A DNA stretch of 26,804 nucleotides from an uncultured Paracoccaceae bacterium (GTDB lineage Bacteria; Pseudomonadota; Alphaproteobacteria; Rhodobacterales; Rhodobacteraceae), in contig CALFYQ010000459.1 of NCBI GenBank assembly GCA_937952085.1, positions 1-26,804 of the forward strand, read 5' to 3'. The position numbers were made by a program, and so were the translations under genes. Of the stretch, positions 17,301 through 24,854 are shown piece by piece. The notes beneath the pieces are model-generated. The model saw nothing but the letters and a program-made list of their open reading frames with translations, was not told where the DNA came from and searched no databases. Positions within the stretch are counted from its first letter, which is position 1, and each line of letters begins with the position of its first letter.

Positions 17301-20300
17301 GGAGACCCTCGACGTCGCGATCGTCGGCGTGCCGGCGGGGGCGACCCTGAGCGCCGGGACGCTCGGCTCGGACGGTCTCTGGCATGTCGCGCCGGGGGAT
17401 CTTTCCGGGCTGACGCTGTCGCCGCCGCCGAATTTCTCCGGCCGGATCGAGCTCACCCTCCGCGCGACCTCGACGGAAGGCGCGAACGGGGACGCGGCCG
17501 TCTCGGAAACGGCCTTCTCCGTCGACGTGGCTGCTGTCGCCGATGCGCCCATCGTCGCGGCGGGGAACGTCTCCGGCCTAGAGGATCGGGCCATCGCACT
17601 CGATCTTTCGGCCGCACTGACCGATCTCGACGGCTCGGAGACCCTCGGCATCGTCATCGCCGGCGTGCCGAACGGGGCGACGTTGAACGCCGGAACCCGC
17701 GGATCGGACGGGCTCTGGCGCGTCGCGCCGGGGGATCTCTCCGGGCTGACGCTGACGCCGCCCGCGAACTTCTCGGGCCGGATCGGCCTCACCCTCCGCG
17801 CGACCGCAACGGAGGGCGCGAACGGCGATGCGGCCGTCTCGGAGGCGGCTTTCGCCGTCACCGTCGCGCCAGTCGCCGACGCCGGCTCGATCAGTGGCTG
17901 GACTTCCGGCGACGAGGACACGGCGATCCGGATACGGCCGACCTTCTCGACGCCGGATAGGGACGGTTCCGAAACTTGGGGCGCGTTCACCACGGTCTCG
18001 GGCGTGCCGGCGGGCGGCCGACTCAATCGCGGCGTCGAGACTTCGCCGGGCGTCTGGCAGGTGGCGACCGCCGATCTCACCGCGGGCCTCGTGCGCGTCA
18101 CGCCGCCGACGAACAGCGATGGCGACTTCTCGCTCACCTTCGCGACGCAGCTCACCGATCACGGCGTCGATGGCGCGACCTCCGTCCGCGACGTGACAGG
18201 CTCGATGTTCGTGGCGGTCAACGCCGTCGCCGACGCCCCCGTCGTCACCGCGGCCGACGCCTTGGGCCTAGAAGACCAGACCATCGCGCTCGACCTTTCG
18301 GCGGCGCTGACAGATCTCGACGGGTCAGAAACGCTGGAGGTCGCCATCGCGGGCGTGCCGGCCGGGGGCAGCCTCAGCGCCGGCTCGCGCGGCTCCGACG
18401 GGCTCTGGCGGCTCACGCCCGCCGAGCTTTCGGGCCTCGTCTTCACGCCCCCGCCCGACGGCTCGGGCGACTATTCGATGCGCCTCTTCGCGCGGAGCCA
18501 GGAACGATTCGGCGGCTCCAGCATCCAAGCCGCGGATTTCACGGTTCACGTCACCGGCGTCGCCGACGCGCCGATGCTTCGCGTGGTGCGGACCGTCGGC
18601 AACGAGGACACGTCGATCCCGCTCAAGGTCGTCACGGAGGTCGTCGACACGGACGGCTCCGAGTCGATCCTCGGGCTCCGGATCACCGATGTGCCGGCGG
18701 GCGGCAAGCTTGCGGCCAGCGGCGTGGAACTCTCGCCGGACGCTGACGGGAACTACTTCGTGCCGGCCTCGGGGGTCTCGACGCTGCGCTTCACGCCGCC
18801 ACAGAACTTCAACGGCGACGTCACGCTCATTGTCCGATCCATCTCGGTCGAGACGGATGGCGACACCGCCGAGAGCGCGCCGCAGGCGCTCTCCGTCCAC
18901 GTGACCCCGGTCGCAGACGCCGCGATCTGGGACAGCGCCAGCGCGAGCGGGTTCGAAGACGCCGCGATCCCGCTCGACCTCGCCGCGCGCCTCGAAGGGC
19001 CGGGTGCGACCGAAAGCCTGAGCTACGTCATTTCCGGCGTGCCGGACGGCGCTCGCCTCACCGCCGGCGTCTTCGCCGGGCCGGGGCGCTGGACGCTGAC
19101 CGCCGACGAGGCGGCGTCGGTCGCGCTGATTCCGCCGCGCGACTTCGCTGGGCGCATCGAGCTCACCGCCACCGCGATCACGCAGGAGCCGGGCAACGGC
19201 TCGACCGCGGAATCCACGGTCGCCTTCCCCGTCGACGTTGAAGCCGTGGTCGACGCGCGGGACTTCGCGCGCACCATTAGTGGCGACGAGGATACGACGA
19301 TCCCGCTCGATCTCTCGATTCAGCTCGGGAGCGACCAGAACGAGACGGCGGTCGGCCCGGTCACGATCGCCGGCCTTCCCGTGGGCGCCGAGCTTCGCCT
19401 CGCGGACGGAACGCTGCTCACGCCGACCGGCGGCGCCTACACCATCGCCCGCGAGAACCTCACGGGCCTCACCTACACGCCGCCGCCCGACAGCGACGCG
19501 CCGGCGACATTCACCGTGACGCAGACGGTCGAGGATGATGGCGGCGTTCGCGCCGAGGTCGTGGGCGCGATCACCGTCGATCCGCGCGGCGTCGCGGACG
19601 CGCCGGAACTCGCCATCGTGGACGCGACGGGAACCTCGCATTCCTCGTCCGATCCAGGCGTCGGATGGGTCCCGATCGATGTGGGCGCGGCCCTCGTCGA
19701 CACCGACGGTTCGGAAACGCTCCTCGTCTGGCTCCGCGGGCTTCCGGCGGGCTCGATCCTCTCCGCCGGGCGGACCAACGGTTCCGGCTCCTGGGTCCTG
19801 ACGGCGGACGATCTCGACGGGCTCTCCATCCGCCCGCCTTCGGGCTTCGTCGGCTCGATCGAGATTTCCGTCTCCGCCGATGCGCGCGAGGCCGAGGGCG
19901 ACGTCGCGACGACGACGGGCGTGCTGAATGTCCAGATCGACGCGCCGGTGGATGGCGGCGGCGGTGGCGGCGGGACCGGCGGCGATGGCGGCGGCGGCGA
20001 TCCCGGAACCGGCGGAAGCGGGGGCGGGGGCGACCCGGGCGTCGCCGATTTCGACCCGCCCGTCGTGGTCGTCGAGCCCGCGACCGGGTCCGAGGATGCG
20101 TCCATCCCGCTCTCGATCACGGCGAGCGCCGATCCCGGTCTGACGATCGCGATCCGGGTCGAGGGCGTGCCTGCGGGCGCGCGCCTTTCGGCGGGCGTCT
20201 ACGACCCTGAAACCGGCGACTGGCTCCTCAACGAGAGCGAACTCGCCGGCCTCACCCTGACGCCGCCGGCCGATTTCGACGGGCGGATCGATCTCCACGT

Positions 20301-23202
20301 CGTCGCGACGGCGCTTGACGATGTCGGTCGTTCGTCCTCGGCGGAGGCCGATGTGCCGGCCGATATCGAGGCGGTGGCGGACGCGGCCTCGATCTCCGTC
20401 GCCCCCGTCGCCGTCATCGAAGACCAGGCCGTGCCGATCAACCTCGCGGTTGCGGCCGGCGACATCGACGGCTCGGAATCCGTCGTCTCCATCGTCATCT
20501 CCGGCCTGCCGGCGGGCGCGCGCCTCGCGGACGCGGCCGGCGTCCACGACAACGGCGACGGAACCTGGACGGTCGATCCCGCCGCGGCGGGCGACGTCGC
20601 CCTCATCCCGCCGCCGAACGCGCACGGCGTCTTCGGCTTCGACATCGACGTCGTGACGCGCGAGACAGCGAACGGCGACGAGCGCACCACGCGCCAGCAT
20701 GTCGACGTCGAGGTCGATGCGCGCGCCGATGCGCCCGTGGTCCATGCCGGCGATGTCAGCGGGCTCGAGGATCGGGCGACCGCGCTCGACCTTTCGGGCG
20801 CGCTCACGGACCTCGACGGCTCGGAGGCGATCAGCTTCACGATTTCGGGCCTTCCCGAGGGCGCGCGGCTCTCGGCTGGCGTCAATGCGGGCGATGGCGT
20901 CTGGACGCTGCGGCCGGCCGATCTCGCCGGGCTCACCGTCACGCCGCCGGGCGACTGGTCGGGAGACATGACGCTCACCTTCACCGCCTTCTCGCGCGAG
21001 GGCTCCAACGGCGACGTCGCGAGCGCGTCGACGAACTTCACACTCTCGGTGGCCGGCGTCGCCGATGCGCCGCTGATCGACGCCGAAACCTTCGTGGCGG
21101 GCTCGGAAGACGATTCCGCCCCGCTCAATCTCATCGCGCGGCTGACCGACCGGGACGGTTCGGAGACGCTCGAAGTCGCCCTGATCGGCCTGCCCGACGG
21201 CTTTTCGCTCAGCGCCGGCGGTCGCGATGCGGATGGCGCCTGGGTCGTCTCCGGCGACGATCTCGCCGGTCTCCGGCTGATCCCGCCGGAGAACTTCTCC
21301 GGCGGGCTCGACCTCACGCTCCGCGCCACCTCGCGCGAGGTGGACGGCGATTCCGCGACCACCGAAAGCGGCTTCGCCGTCACCATCGACGTCGCGCCCG
21401 CGGCCGACGCGCCCTTCGTCGCGGCGGCGAACGCGGCCGGGCGGGAGGACCAGCCGGTCGCGCTCGCCCTCACCGCCGCGCTGACGGATCTAGACGGCTC
21501 CGAGACGCTCGAAGTCTTCATCCTCGGCGTGCCGGCGGGCGGCGCGCTCAACCACGGCGGCGAGGTCTCGCCCGGGGTCTGGAGCGTCGCGCCAGGCGAT
21601 GTCGCGAGCCTCACCTTCACGCCGCCCGCCAATTTCTCCGGCCGGATCGACCTCACGCTCCGCGCCGTCTCGACCGAGGCCGCGAACGGAGACAGCGCCG
21701 CCTCCGAGGTTCCGTTCTCCGTCGAAGTCGCGGCGGTCGCGGATGCGCCGGTCGTTGCGGCGGCGGATGTCTCGGGCCTCGAGGATCAGGCCATCGCGCT
21801 CGACCTCTCGGCGGCGCTTGCCGATCTCGACGGGTCGGAGACGCTCTCCGTCCTCATCGCCGGCGTGCCGGACGGCGCGAGCCTCAGCGCCGGCAGCCGC
21901 GATGCGGACGGGTTCTGGCGGCTCGCGCCGGGTGATCTCGTCGGCCTGACGCTGACGCCGCCGGCCGATTTCTCCGGCCGGATCGAACTGACCCTGCGGG
22001 CGACCTCGACCGAGGGCGCGAATGGAGACGCGGCGGTCTCCGAGGCGCCCTTCGCCATCGACGTCGCCGGCGTCGCGGACGCGCCGATTCTCGGCGGCGA
22101 CGCCGTGCTGGACGCGACGACCGGCGAGCCGAAGGCGCTGGGTCTCTCGGCCGTCCTCGCCGATCTCGATGGTTCGGAAACGTTGACGCTCGCCCTTCAC
22201 GGCGTCCCCGACGGCGCGACGCTTTCGGCGGGAACGCTAGGCGGAGACGGCGTCTGGCGCCTCGAACCGGCGGATCTCGACGGCCTTACCCTGACCGCGC
22301 CGGCCGGCTCATCGGGCTCATTCGACCTGCGGCTCGAAGCGACCGCGACGGAGGCGGACGGCGACGTGGCGACGCGGAGCCTCGATGTCCGGCTCGATAT
22401 CGTCGACGCCAACGAGGCCCCGGAACTCACGCTCTTCGCGGGTGAAACGGCCGCGGCGGGCGCGGCCTCGATCGACGCGGTCCGCTCCGCCGACATTGCC
22501 GATGACGGCGGCGTCCTCGCCTCCGCGCGGGCGAGCCTCGGCGGCGGCTTCGCGGGCGAGACGCTCGAGATCGACGGAGTCGAGATCGGCGCGACGCCCG
22601 TCGCCATCGGCGACACCGGCGTCTCCGCGGTGCGCGACGGCGCGAGCGGCCTCCTCCTGACCGGAGAGGCCTCGTCCGACGTCTACGCCGATATCCTGAG
22701 CCGCATCAGCATCGCGACGGACGACCCCAGCGGCCTCCAGGCCGGCTCCCGCCAGGTCTCGATCGAGGCTTTCGACACCGGCGGCCTCTCCTCCGGGCTC
22801 GAAGTCGCCTCGTTCGAGGTGAGCTCGAAGATCAACATCGGCAACGGCGCCGACCGGATCATGATGGGCACCGGCGAGGCCGACGTCTTCATCGGCTCGT
22901 CGGGCTCCGAGACGATGAACGGCGGCAACGGCGCCGACACGTTCATTGTCGGGCCCGGCGGCGGCGCGGACGTGATCGACGGCGGCGCCGACAGCGGCGG
23001 TCAGGGCAACTGGCTCGACGCGATCAAGCTCGAAGGCGTCGAAGGTCCGCCGGGCGGCGACTGGACGCTCCAGATCGACGGCGCGTTCACCGCGCGCGAG
23101 GGCGCCAACTCGATCGATTTCGACGCGCCGGTCTCGGGTGAGATCACGTTCGTCGATGGCGGCACGATCGAGTTTACGAGGATCGACCGCATCACCTGGT
23201 GA
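14326..23202 (+). CDS. Giant repeat adhesin, BapA/LapA-like, type I secreted
   Basis: The protein has 2958 residues. The ATG at 14326 is chosen because GGGGGGAGG lies 6 bases upstream; an earlier in-frame ATG (14308) has no such site. Residues 1-185 hold a helix (ALEELLDGIRRLRARVRQ) and a Pro/Ala-rich stretch. About 22 beta-sandwich-like repeats follow, each with (G)xED at the start, DLDGSE in the middle, a VPxGAxLSAG strand, LTLTPPxxFSG and a VADAP linker. The DLDGSE acidic motif probably binds calcium. A Gly-rich hinge lies at about 1875-1910. The C-terminus has a few RTX-like turns (GNGADRIMMGTGEADVF at about 2839-2855, GGNGADTF at 2866) and ends in EFTRIDRITW, like C-terminal type I secretion targets. 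It has no N-terminal signal peptide. No LapG-type di-alanine cleavage site was recognised. Likely role: surface attachment or biofilm. Confidence 0.92.
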   Translation: MSADGNGSAPPEGGASALEELLDGIRRLRARVRQGADGLAPSAGPSIGGVIAGASTASVAEDAGAPGGGPPAGPGAAPRDAGRPGPDAPEARNEAVEPPPPAVPEGAERLARAPEAPSTATEAMAAAEAPAGPPPYAAFAPPAAPAPDTTGVAAAEPEGATPEVAPPAPEAPEGEPPAVDNLPASIEAGPRAGAEDEPLPLDLGLDTLPDDALIFISGLPEGANLTAGTRGEDGVWRLTLDEARDAALIPPADWSGALSLDVTARWTGAFGVPMERTSILDIHVEAVADAPLVAGADLTGLEDQAIALDLSAALSDLDGSETLEVAIAGVPDGATLSAGTRGADGLWRVAPGDLAGLTLTPPADFSGRIDLALRATSTERANGDAAVSEARFTVDVAGVADAPEIAAADAAGLEDREIALALSAALTDLDGSETLDVIIDGVPMGARLSAGALGADGLWRVAPGDLTGLTMTPPANFSGRIDLTLRATSSEGGNAAAAVSETAFSVVVAPDADAPALSAERVAGLEDQVIALDLSAALTDLDGSETVEVVIAGVPTGASLSAGTPGLAGLWRVAPGDLAGLALAPPADFSGRIDLTLRATSTEGANGAAAVSETTFSIDVAPAADAPFVAAANAAGREDQPVALALTAALTDLDGSETLEVFILGVPAGGALNHGGEVSPGVWSVAPGDVASLTFTPPANFSGRIDLTLRAVSTEAANGDSAASEVPFSVEVAAVADAPVVAAADVSGLEDQAIALDLSAALADLDGSETLSVLIAGVPDGASLSAGSRDADGFWRLAPGDLVGLTLTPPADFSGRIELTLRATSTEGANGDAAVSEAPFAIDVAGVADAPAVAAADVSGLEDEAIALDLSAALTDLDGSETLDVAILGVPLGATLSAGSLGADGLWHVAASELTGLTLTPPTDFSGRIDLILRATATESDNGDAAVTDMAFSVDVAAVADAPAVAASDAAGFEDQVIALDLSAALTDLDGSETLDVAIVGVPAGATLSAGTLGSDGLWHVAPGDLSGLTLSPPPNFSGRIELTLRATSTEGANGDAAVSETAFSVDVAAVADAPIVAAGNVSGLEDRAIALDLSAALTDLDGSETLGIVIAGVPNGATLNAGTRGSDGLWRVAPGDLSGLTLTPPANFSGRIGLTLRATATEGANGDAAVSEAAFAVTVAPVADAGSISGWTSGDEDTAIRIRPTFSTPDRDGSETWGAFTTVSGVPAGGRLNRGVETSPGVWQVATADLTAGLVRVTPPTNSDGDFSLTFATQLTDHGVDGATSVRDVTGSMFVAVNAVADAPVVTAADALGLEDQTIALDLSAALTDLDGSETLEVAIAGVPAGGSLSAGSRGSDGLWRLTPAELSGLVFTPPPDGSGDYSMRLFARSQERFGGSSIQAADFTVHVTGVADAPMLRVVRTVGNEDTSIPLKVVTEVVDTDGSESILGLRITDVPAGGKLAASGVELSPDADGNYFVPASGVSTLRFTPPQNFNGDVTLIVRSISVETDGDTAESAPQALSVHVTPVADAAIWDSASASGFEDAAIPLDLAARLEGPGATESLSYVISGVPDGARLTAGVFAGPGRWTLTADEAASVALIPPRDFAGRIELTATAITQEPGNGSTAESTVAFPVDVEAVVDARDFARTISGDEDTTIPLDLSIQLGSDQNETAVGPVTIAGLPVGAELRLADGTLLTPTGGAYTIARENLTGLTYTPPPDSDAPATFTVTQTVEDDGGVRAEVVGAITVDPRGVADAPELAIVDATGTSHSSSDPGVGWVPIDVGAALVDTDGSETLLVWLRGLPAGSILSAGRTNGSGSWVLTADDLDGLSIRPPSGFVGSIEISVSADAREAEGDVATTTGVLNVQIDAPVDGGGGGGGTGGDGGGGDPGTGGSGGGGDPGVADFDPPVVVVEPATGSEDASIPLSITASADPGLTIAIRVEGVPAGARLSAGVYDPETGDWLLNESELAGLTLTPPADFDGRIDLHVVATALDDVGRSSSAEADVPADIEAVADAASISVAPVAVIEDQAVPINLAVAAGDIDGSESVVSIVISGLPAGARLADAAGVHDNGDGTWTVDPAAAGDVALIPPPNAHGVFGFDIDVVTRETANGDERTTRQHVDVEVDARADAPVVHAGDVSGLEDRATALDLSGALTDLDGSEAISFTISGLPEGARLSAGVNAGDGVWTLRPADLAGLTVTPPGDWSGDMTLTFTAFSREGSNGDVASASTNFTLSVAGVADAPLIDAETFVAGSEDDSAPLNLIARLTDRDGSETLEVALIGLPDGFSLSAGGRDADGAWVVSGDDLAGLRLIPPENFSGGLDLTLRATSREVDGDSATTESGFAVTIDVAPAADAPFVAAANAAGREDQPVALALTAALTDLDGSETLEVFILGVPAGGALNHGGEVSPGVWSVAPGDVASLTFTPPANFSGRIDLTLRAVSTEAANGDSAASEVPFSVEVAAVADAPVVAAADVSGLEDQAIALDLSAALADLDGSETLSVLIAGVPDGASLSAGSRDADGFWRLAPGDLVGLTLTPPADFSGRIELTLRATSTEGANGDAAVSEAPFAIDVAGVADAPILGGDAVLDATTGEPKALGLSAVLADLDGSETLTLALHGVPDGATLSAGTLGGDGVWRLEPADLDGLTLTAPAGSSGSFDLRLEATATEADGDVATRSLDVRLDIVDANEAPELTLFAGETAAAGAASIDAVRSADIADDGGVLASARASLGGGFAGETLEIDGVEIGATPVAIGDTGVSAVRDGASGLLLTGEASSDVYADILSRISIATDDPSGLQAGSRQVSIEAFDTGGLSSGLEVASFEVSSKINIGNGADRIMMGTGEADVFIGSSGSETMNGGNGADTFIVGPGGGADVIDGGADSGGQGNWLDAIKLEGVEGPPGGDWTLQIDGAFTAREGANSIDFDAPVSGEITFVDGGTIEFTRIDRITW
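15199..17886 (+). repeat. Eight tandem 336-bp repeats within the adhesin gene
   Basis: Eight consecutive units of exactly 336 bp (112 codons) each end in the VADAP-type linker; the boundaries are 15199, 15535, 15871, 16207, 16543, 16879, 17215, 17551 and 17887. The units are similar but not identical in DNA. Length is fully conserved here, unlike the later part of the gene where units vary from about 327 to 360 bp. This points to recent unit-level expansion or homogenisation. Confidence 0.9.
16175..16878 (+). repeat. Perfect 704-bp direct repeat, copy 1 (two adhesin repeat units)
   Basis: Base-by-base reading shows identity to 21383-22086 over all 704 bases, including synonymous positions such as the unusual TCTAGAC. 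The flanking bases differ on both sides (T versus A on the left, G versus A on the right). It covers 32 bp of the preceding unit and two full 336-bp units. Confidence 0.95.
17887..22422 (+). repeat. Divergent adhesin repeat units
   Basis: Thirteen further units of about 109-120 residues are recognisable from the ED start, the D-DGSE motif, the PP-x-FSG motif and a VADAP or related end. The middle ones are much more diverged from each other than the eight upstream, and some lack the DGSE motif (the units at 18925-19260, 19261-19605 and 20062-20389). The units at 21415-21750 and 21751-22086 are exact copies of those at 16207-16878. The last unit (22087-22422) returns to exactly 336 bp. A Gly-rich hinge (about 19948-20060) splits the set. 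Confidence 0.8.
21383..22086 (+). repeat. Perfect 704-bp direct repeat, copy 2
   Basis: This is identical to 16175-16878, 5208 bp downstream of it and in the same orientation. The offset is 1736 codons, so both copies are in frame and encode the same 234 residues. Recombination between the copies would delete 5208 bp and leave an in-frame, shorter adhesin of about 1222 residues. Confidence 0.95.
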
Positions 23203-24002
23203 AGTTGACGCGCGCCGCCGGGCGCCGTCGGGCGAAACGCCGGCATTTCCGGCCGGCCGGCGCCGACCGCATTTCGGGCTGCGATCGGGCGTCGCCAAAC
23301 CTGGAACGCGGCGTCGGAGGTTTCCTGGCGTCCGTCGCGCCGGCAGAGGCGACGCCCCGGATCGAGGGAGCTCCGGATCGGGACGTGAACGGCCAGTAGG
23401 GCCCGAAGGCGTCTCATCCGGCGGACGCGGCGCATCGCTCGCTCTCTCGGATGCGTTGGCGGGGTGCGGCCCTGCGGTCGGATCAGCGTTCGGCCGCCTT
23501 CAGGTCCGCCATCCATGTTCGCCGAATGCGGCCTGGCGCATCACCGGTTTCTCGCGCGGCGCCGCCGCCGCGCGCCGTTCATCCTCACGCAGATCTCGCG
23601 GGGACGACAACGCCGTTTCTGAAGGGCTCGCCTCGGCTCGACCCGCCTCCGCCGGGCCGCGGCGGCTGGCATCGGCCCCAAGCGTGTCCGGCGGCGCTGG
23701 TGGGCTCATGGCGGATCTCGGTCCTGCGCCATGGAGCCGGGCCTCGACGTTCCGCATCGCGCGAGATGGGCGCAAAGGCGCCATCACGGCCAGTGGGATC
23801 GGGGACGAGCCCGGCGTCTTGCGGCGGCCGCCGGATCGGCTGAGATCCGCCAGCCGTGGGTTGCGAGATGCGTAGCGCGAACCTGTCGCCCGCTGCAGCC
23901 GAAAGAGAGGGGTGAGAGGCGCTGCGAAATCTGTCATGACGTTCACGCCGCGGCGGGCCGTCGGCGTTCCTCGGGGCGTGACGGTCGGACCGAGAAGCCA
24001 GG
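23203..24002. other. 800-base region without a supported gene
   Basis: It lies between the adhesin stop and the Crp/Fnr gene. Open frames on both strands (for example plus 23138-23875 and minus 23500-24390) give Arg/Ser/Pro-rich translations without recognisable domains and overlap real genes. A weak 6-bp stem with a 13-base loop (23238-23262) follows the adhesin stop but has no T-run. A degraded gene is possible but not shown. Confidence 0.5.
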
Positions 24003-24698
24003 GTGAGGTCGGCGGTGTTCCCCAAAGACGCACGAAGTCGTCATCCACGCTTCCTTGAAATGCTGGCGAGAGAAGACCTGGACCGCCTTCTTTCCAATGC
24101 GTCCACGCGCACCTTGGCGGGCGGCAGCATGGCGTTCCAGCAAGGCGACGAAAGCAGAAACCTGTTTGTCGTTCGGAGCGGAATCGTAAAGATCTATCAC
24201 TCCTATCCTGGCGGAGAGACGCAAACGGTCTCGTATTACGGTCAAGGCATGCTTGTCGGGGCTCATGGTTCGAGCGAATGGGCCGAGTTGCCGCATGTCT
24301 GGTCCGCTGAAGCCCTGGGCGACTGTGAAGTGACATGGCTTCGCAGGCCGGATTTCCTCGAACTTGTTGACAGTTCTCACAGCGCCGCAAAGGCGCTGCT
24401 CGCCGTAACCGAGCATAAGGCGGCCCTCTTGCGTCGGCTGATCAGGGTGCTTTCGGCGCCGATGATCGAACATCGGGTTGCGCTGGCCCTCGAATATCTA
24501 GGAGCGCTTTATCCCATCGAGAGGGATGAAGAAGTCGAGATCGATGCGCGTTTCACGCATCAAGAGATAGCCGGGATCGTAAGAGCCAGTCGACAAAGCG
24601 TGACCGTGGCGTTGACGGCGCTTGAGAGAGCCGGACGTATTCGTCGCTCCGGGAAGCGCATTTTCGTCCGGGCCGACCTCAGCAGGTCCACATCCTGA
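24003..24698 (+). CDS. Crp/Fnr-family transcriptional regulator
   Basis: The protein has 231 residues from GTG at 24003, with GAGAAG about 6 bases upstream; GTG at 24015 is an alternative. Residues about 25-130 form the cyclic-nucleotide-binding-like beta-barrel (FQQGDESRNLFVVRSGIVKIY, then a glycine turn). A long dimer helix follows (about 130-170). The HTH_Crp domain ends the protein: THQEIAGIVRASRQSVTVAL at about 186-205, with SRQSV as the recognition helix. Only one Cys is present, so an FNR-type iron-sulfur cluster is not supported. Composition differs from the neighbours: 24181-24240 has 29 G/C in 60. It lies directly upstream of the tctC-like gene in the same orientation and may regulate it. 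The ligand is unknown. Confidence 0.88.
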   Translation: MRSAVFPKDARSRHPRFLEMLAREDLDRLLSNASTRTLAGGSMAFQQGDESRNLFVVRSGIVKIYHSYPGGETQTVSYYGQGMLVGAHGSSEWAELPHVWSAEALGDCEVTWLRRPDFLELVDSSHSAAKALLAVTEHKAALLRRLIRVLSAPMIEHRVALALEYLGALYPIERDEEVEIDARFTHQEIAGIVRASRQSVTVALTALERAGRIRRSGKRIFVRADLSRSTS

Positions 24699-24710
24699 TT
24701 CTCTCGCGGA

Positions 24711-24728
24711 TTGTCGGCTGTCCGACAA
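24711..24728. promoter_or_regulatory. Inverted repeat TTGTCGG-N4-CCGACAA, possible operator
   Basis: Two 7-base arms are perfectly complementary around a 4-base spacer, 13 bases after the Crp/Fnr stop and 127 bases before the tctC ATG. The TTGTC/GACAA half-sites resemble operators of GntR-type regulators, but the neighbour is a Crp/Fnr protein, so the binding factor is uncertain. There is no T-run, so it is unlikely to be a terminator. Confidence 0.4.
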
Positions 24729-24854
24729 AGCCGGCCCGCGCGCGCTGCTAGCATCCGCCCGCGCCGTTTGACCTCCAGCCGCGGCGACGAAGCCCGTCGT
24801 CGCCGATGCGGCGCGGGCGCAAGCCAAGAGCAAGGAAGGAAAAGGGAGATATCC

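Noticed and set aside
15199..17886. CRISPR-like regular spacing
   Set aside because: The 336-bp period is coding and in frame, with no short repeat-spacer pattern; it is a protein repeat array.
18325..20745. Minus-strand open frame of 806 codons inside the adhesin gene
   Set aside because: It is antisense to the repeat adhesin; its Arg/Asp/Gly-rich repetitive translation mirrors the repeats, and long shadow frames are expected at this GC content.
23238..23262. Possible terminator after the adhesin gene
   Set aside because: The stem is only 6 bp with a 13-base loop and no T-run; similar GC-rich matches occur by chance here.
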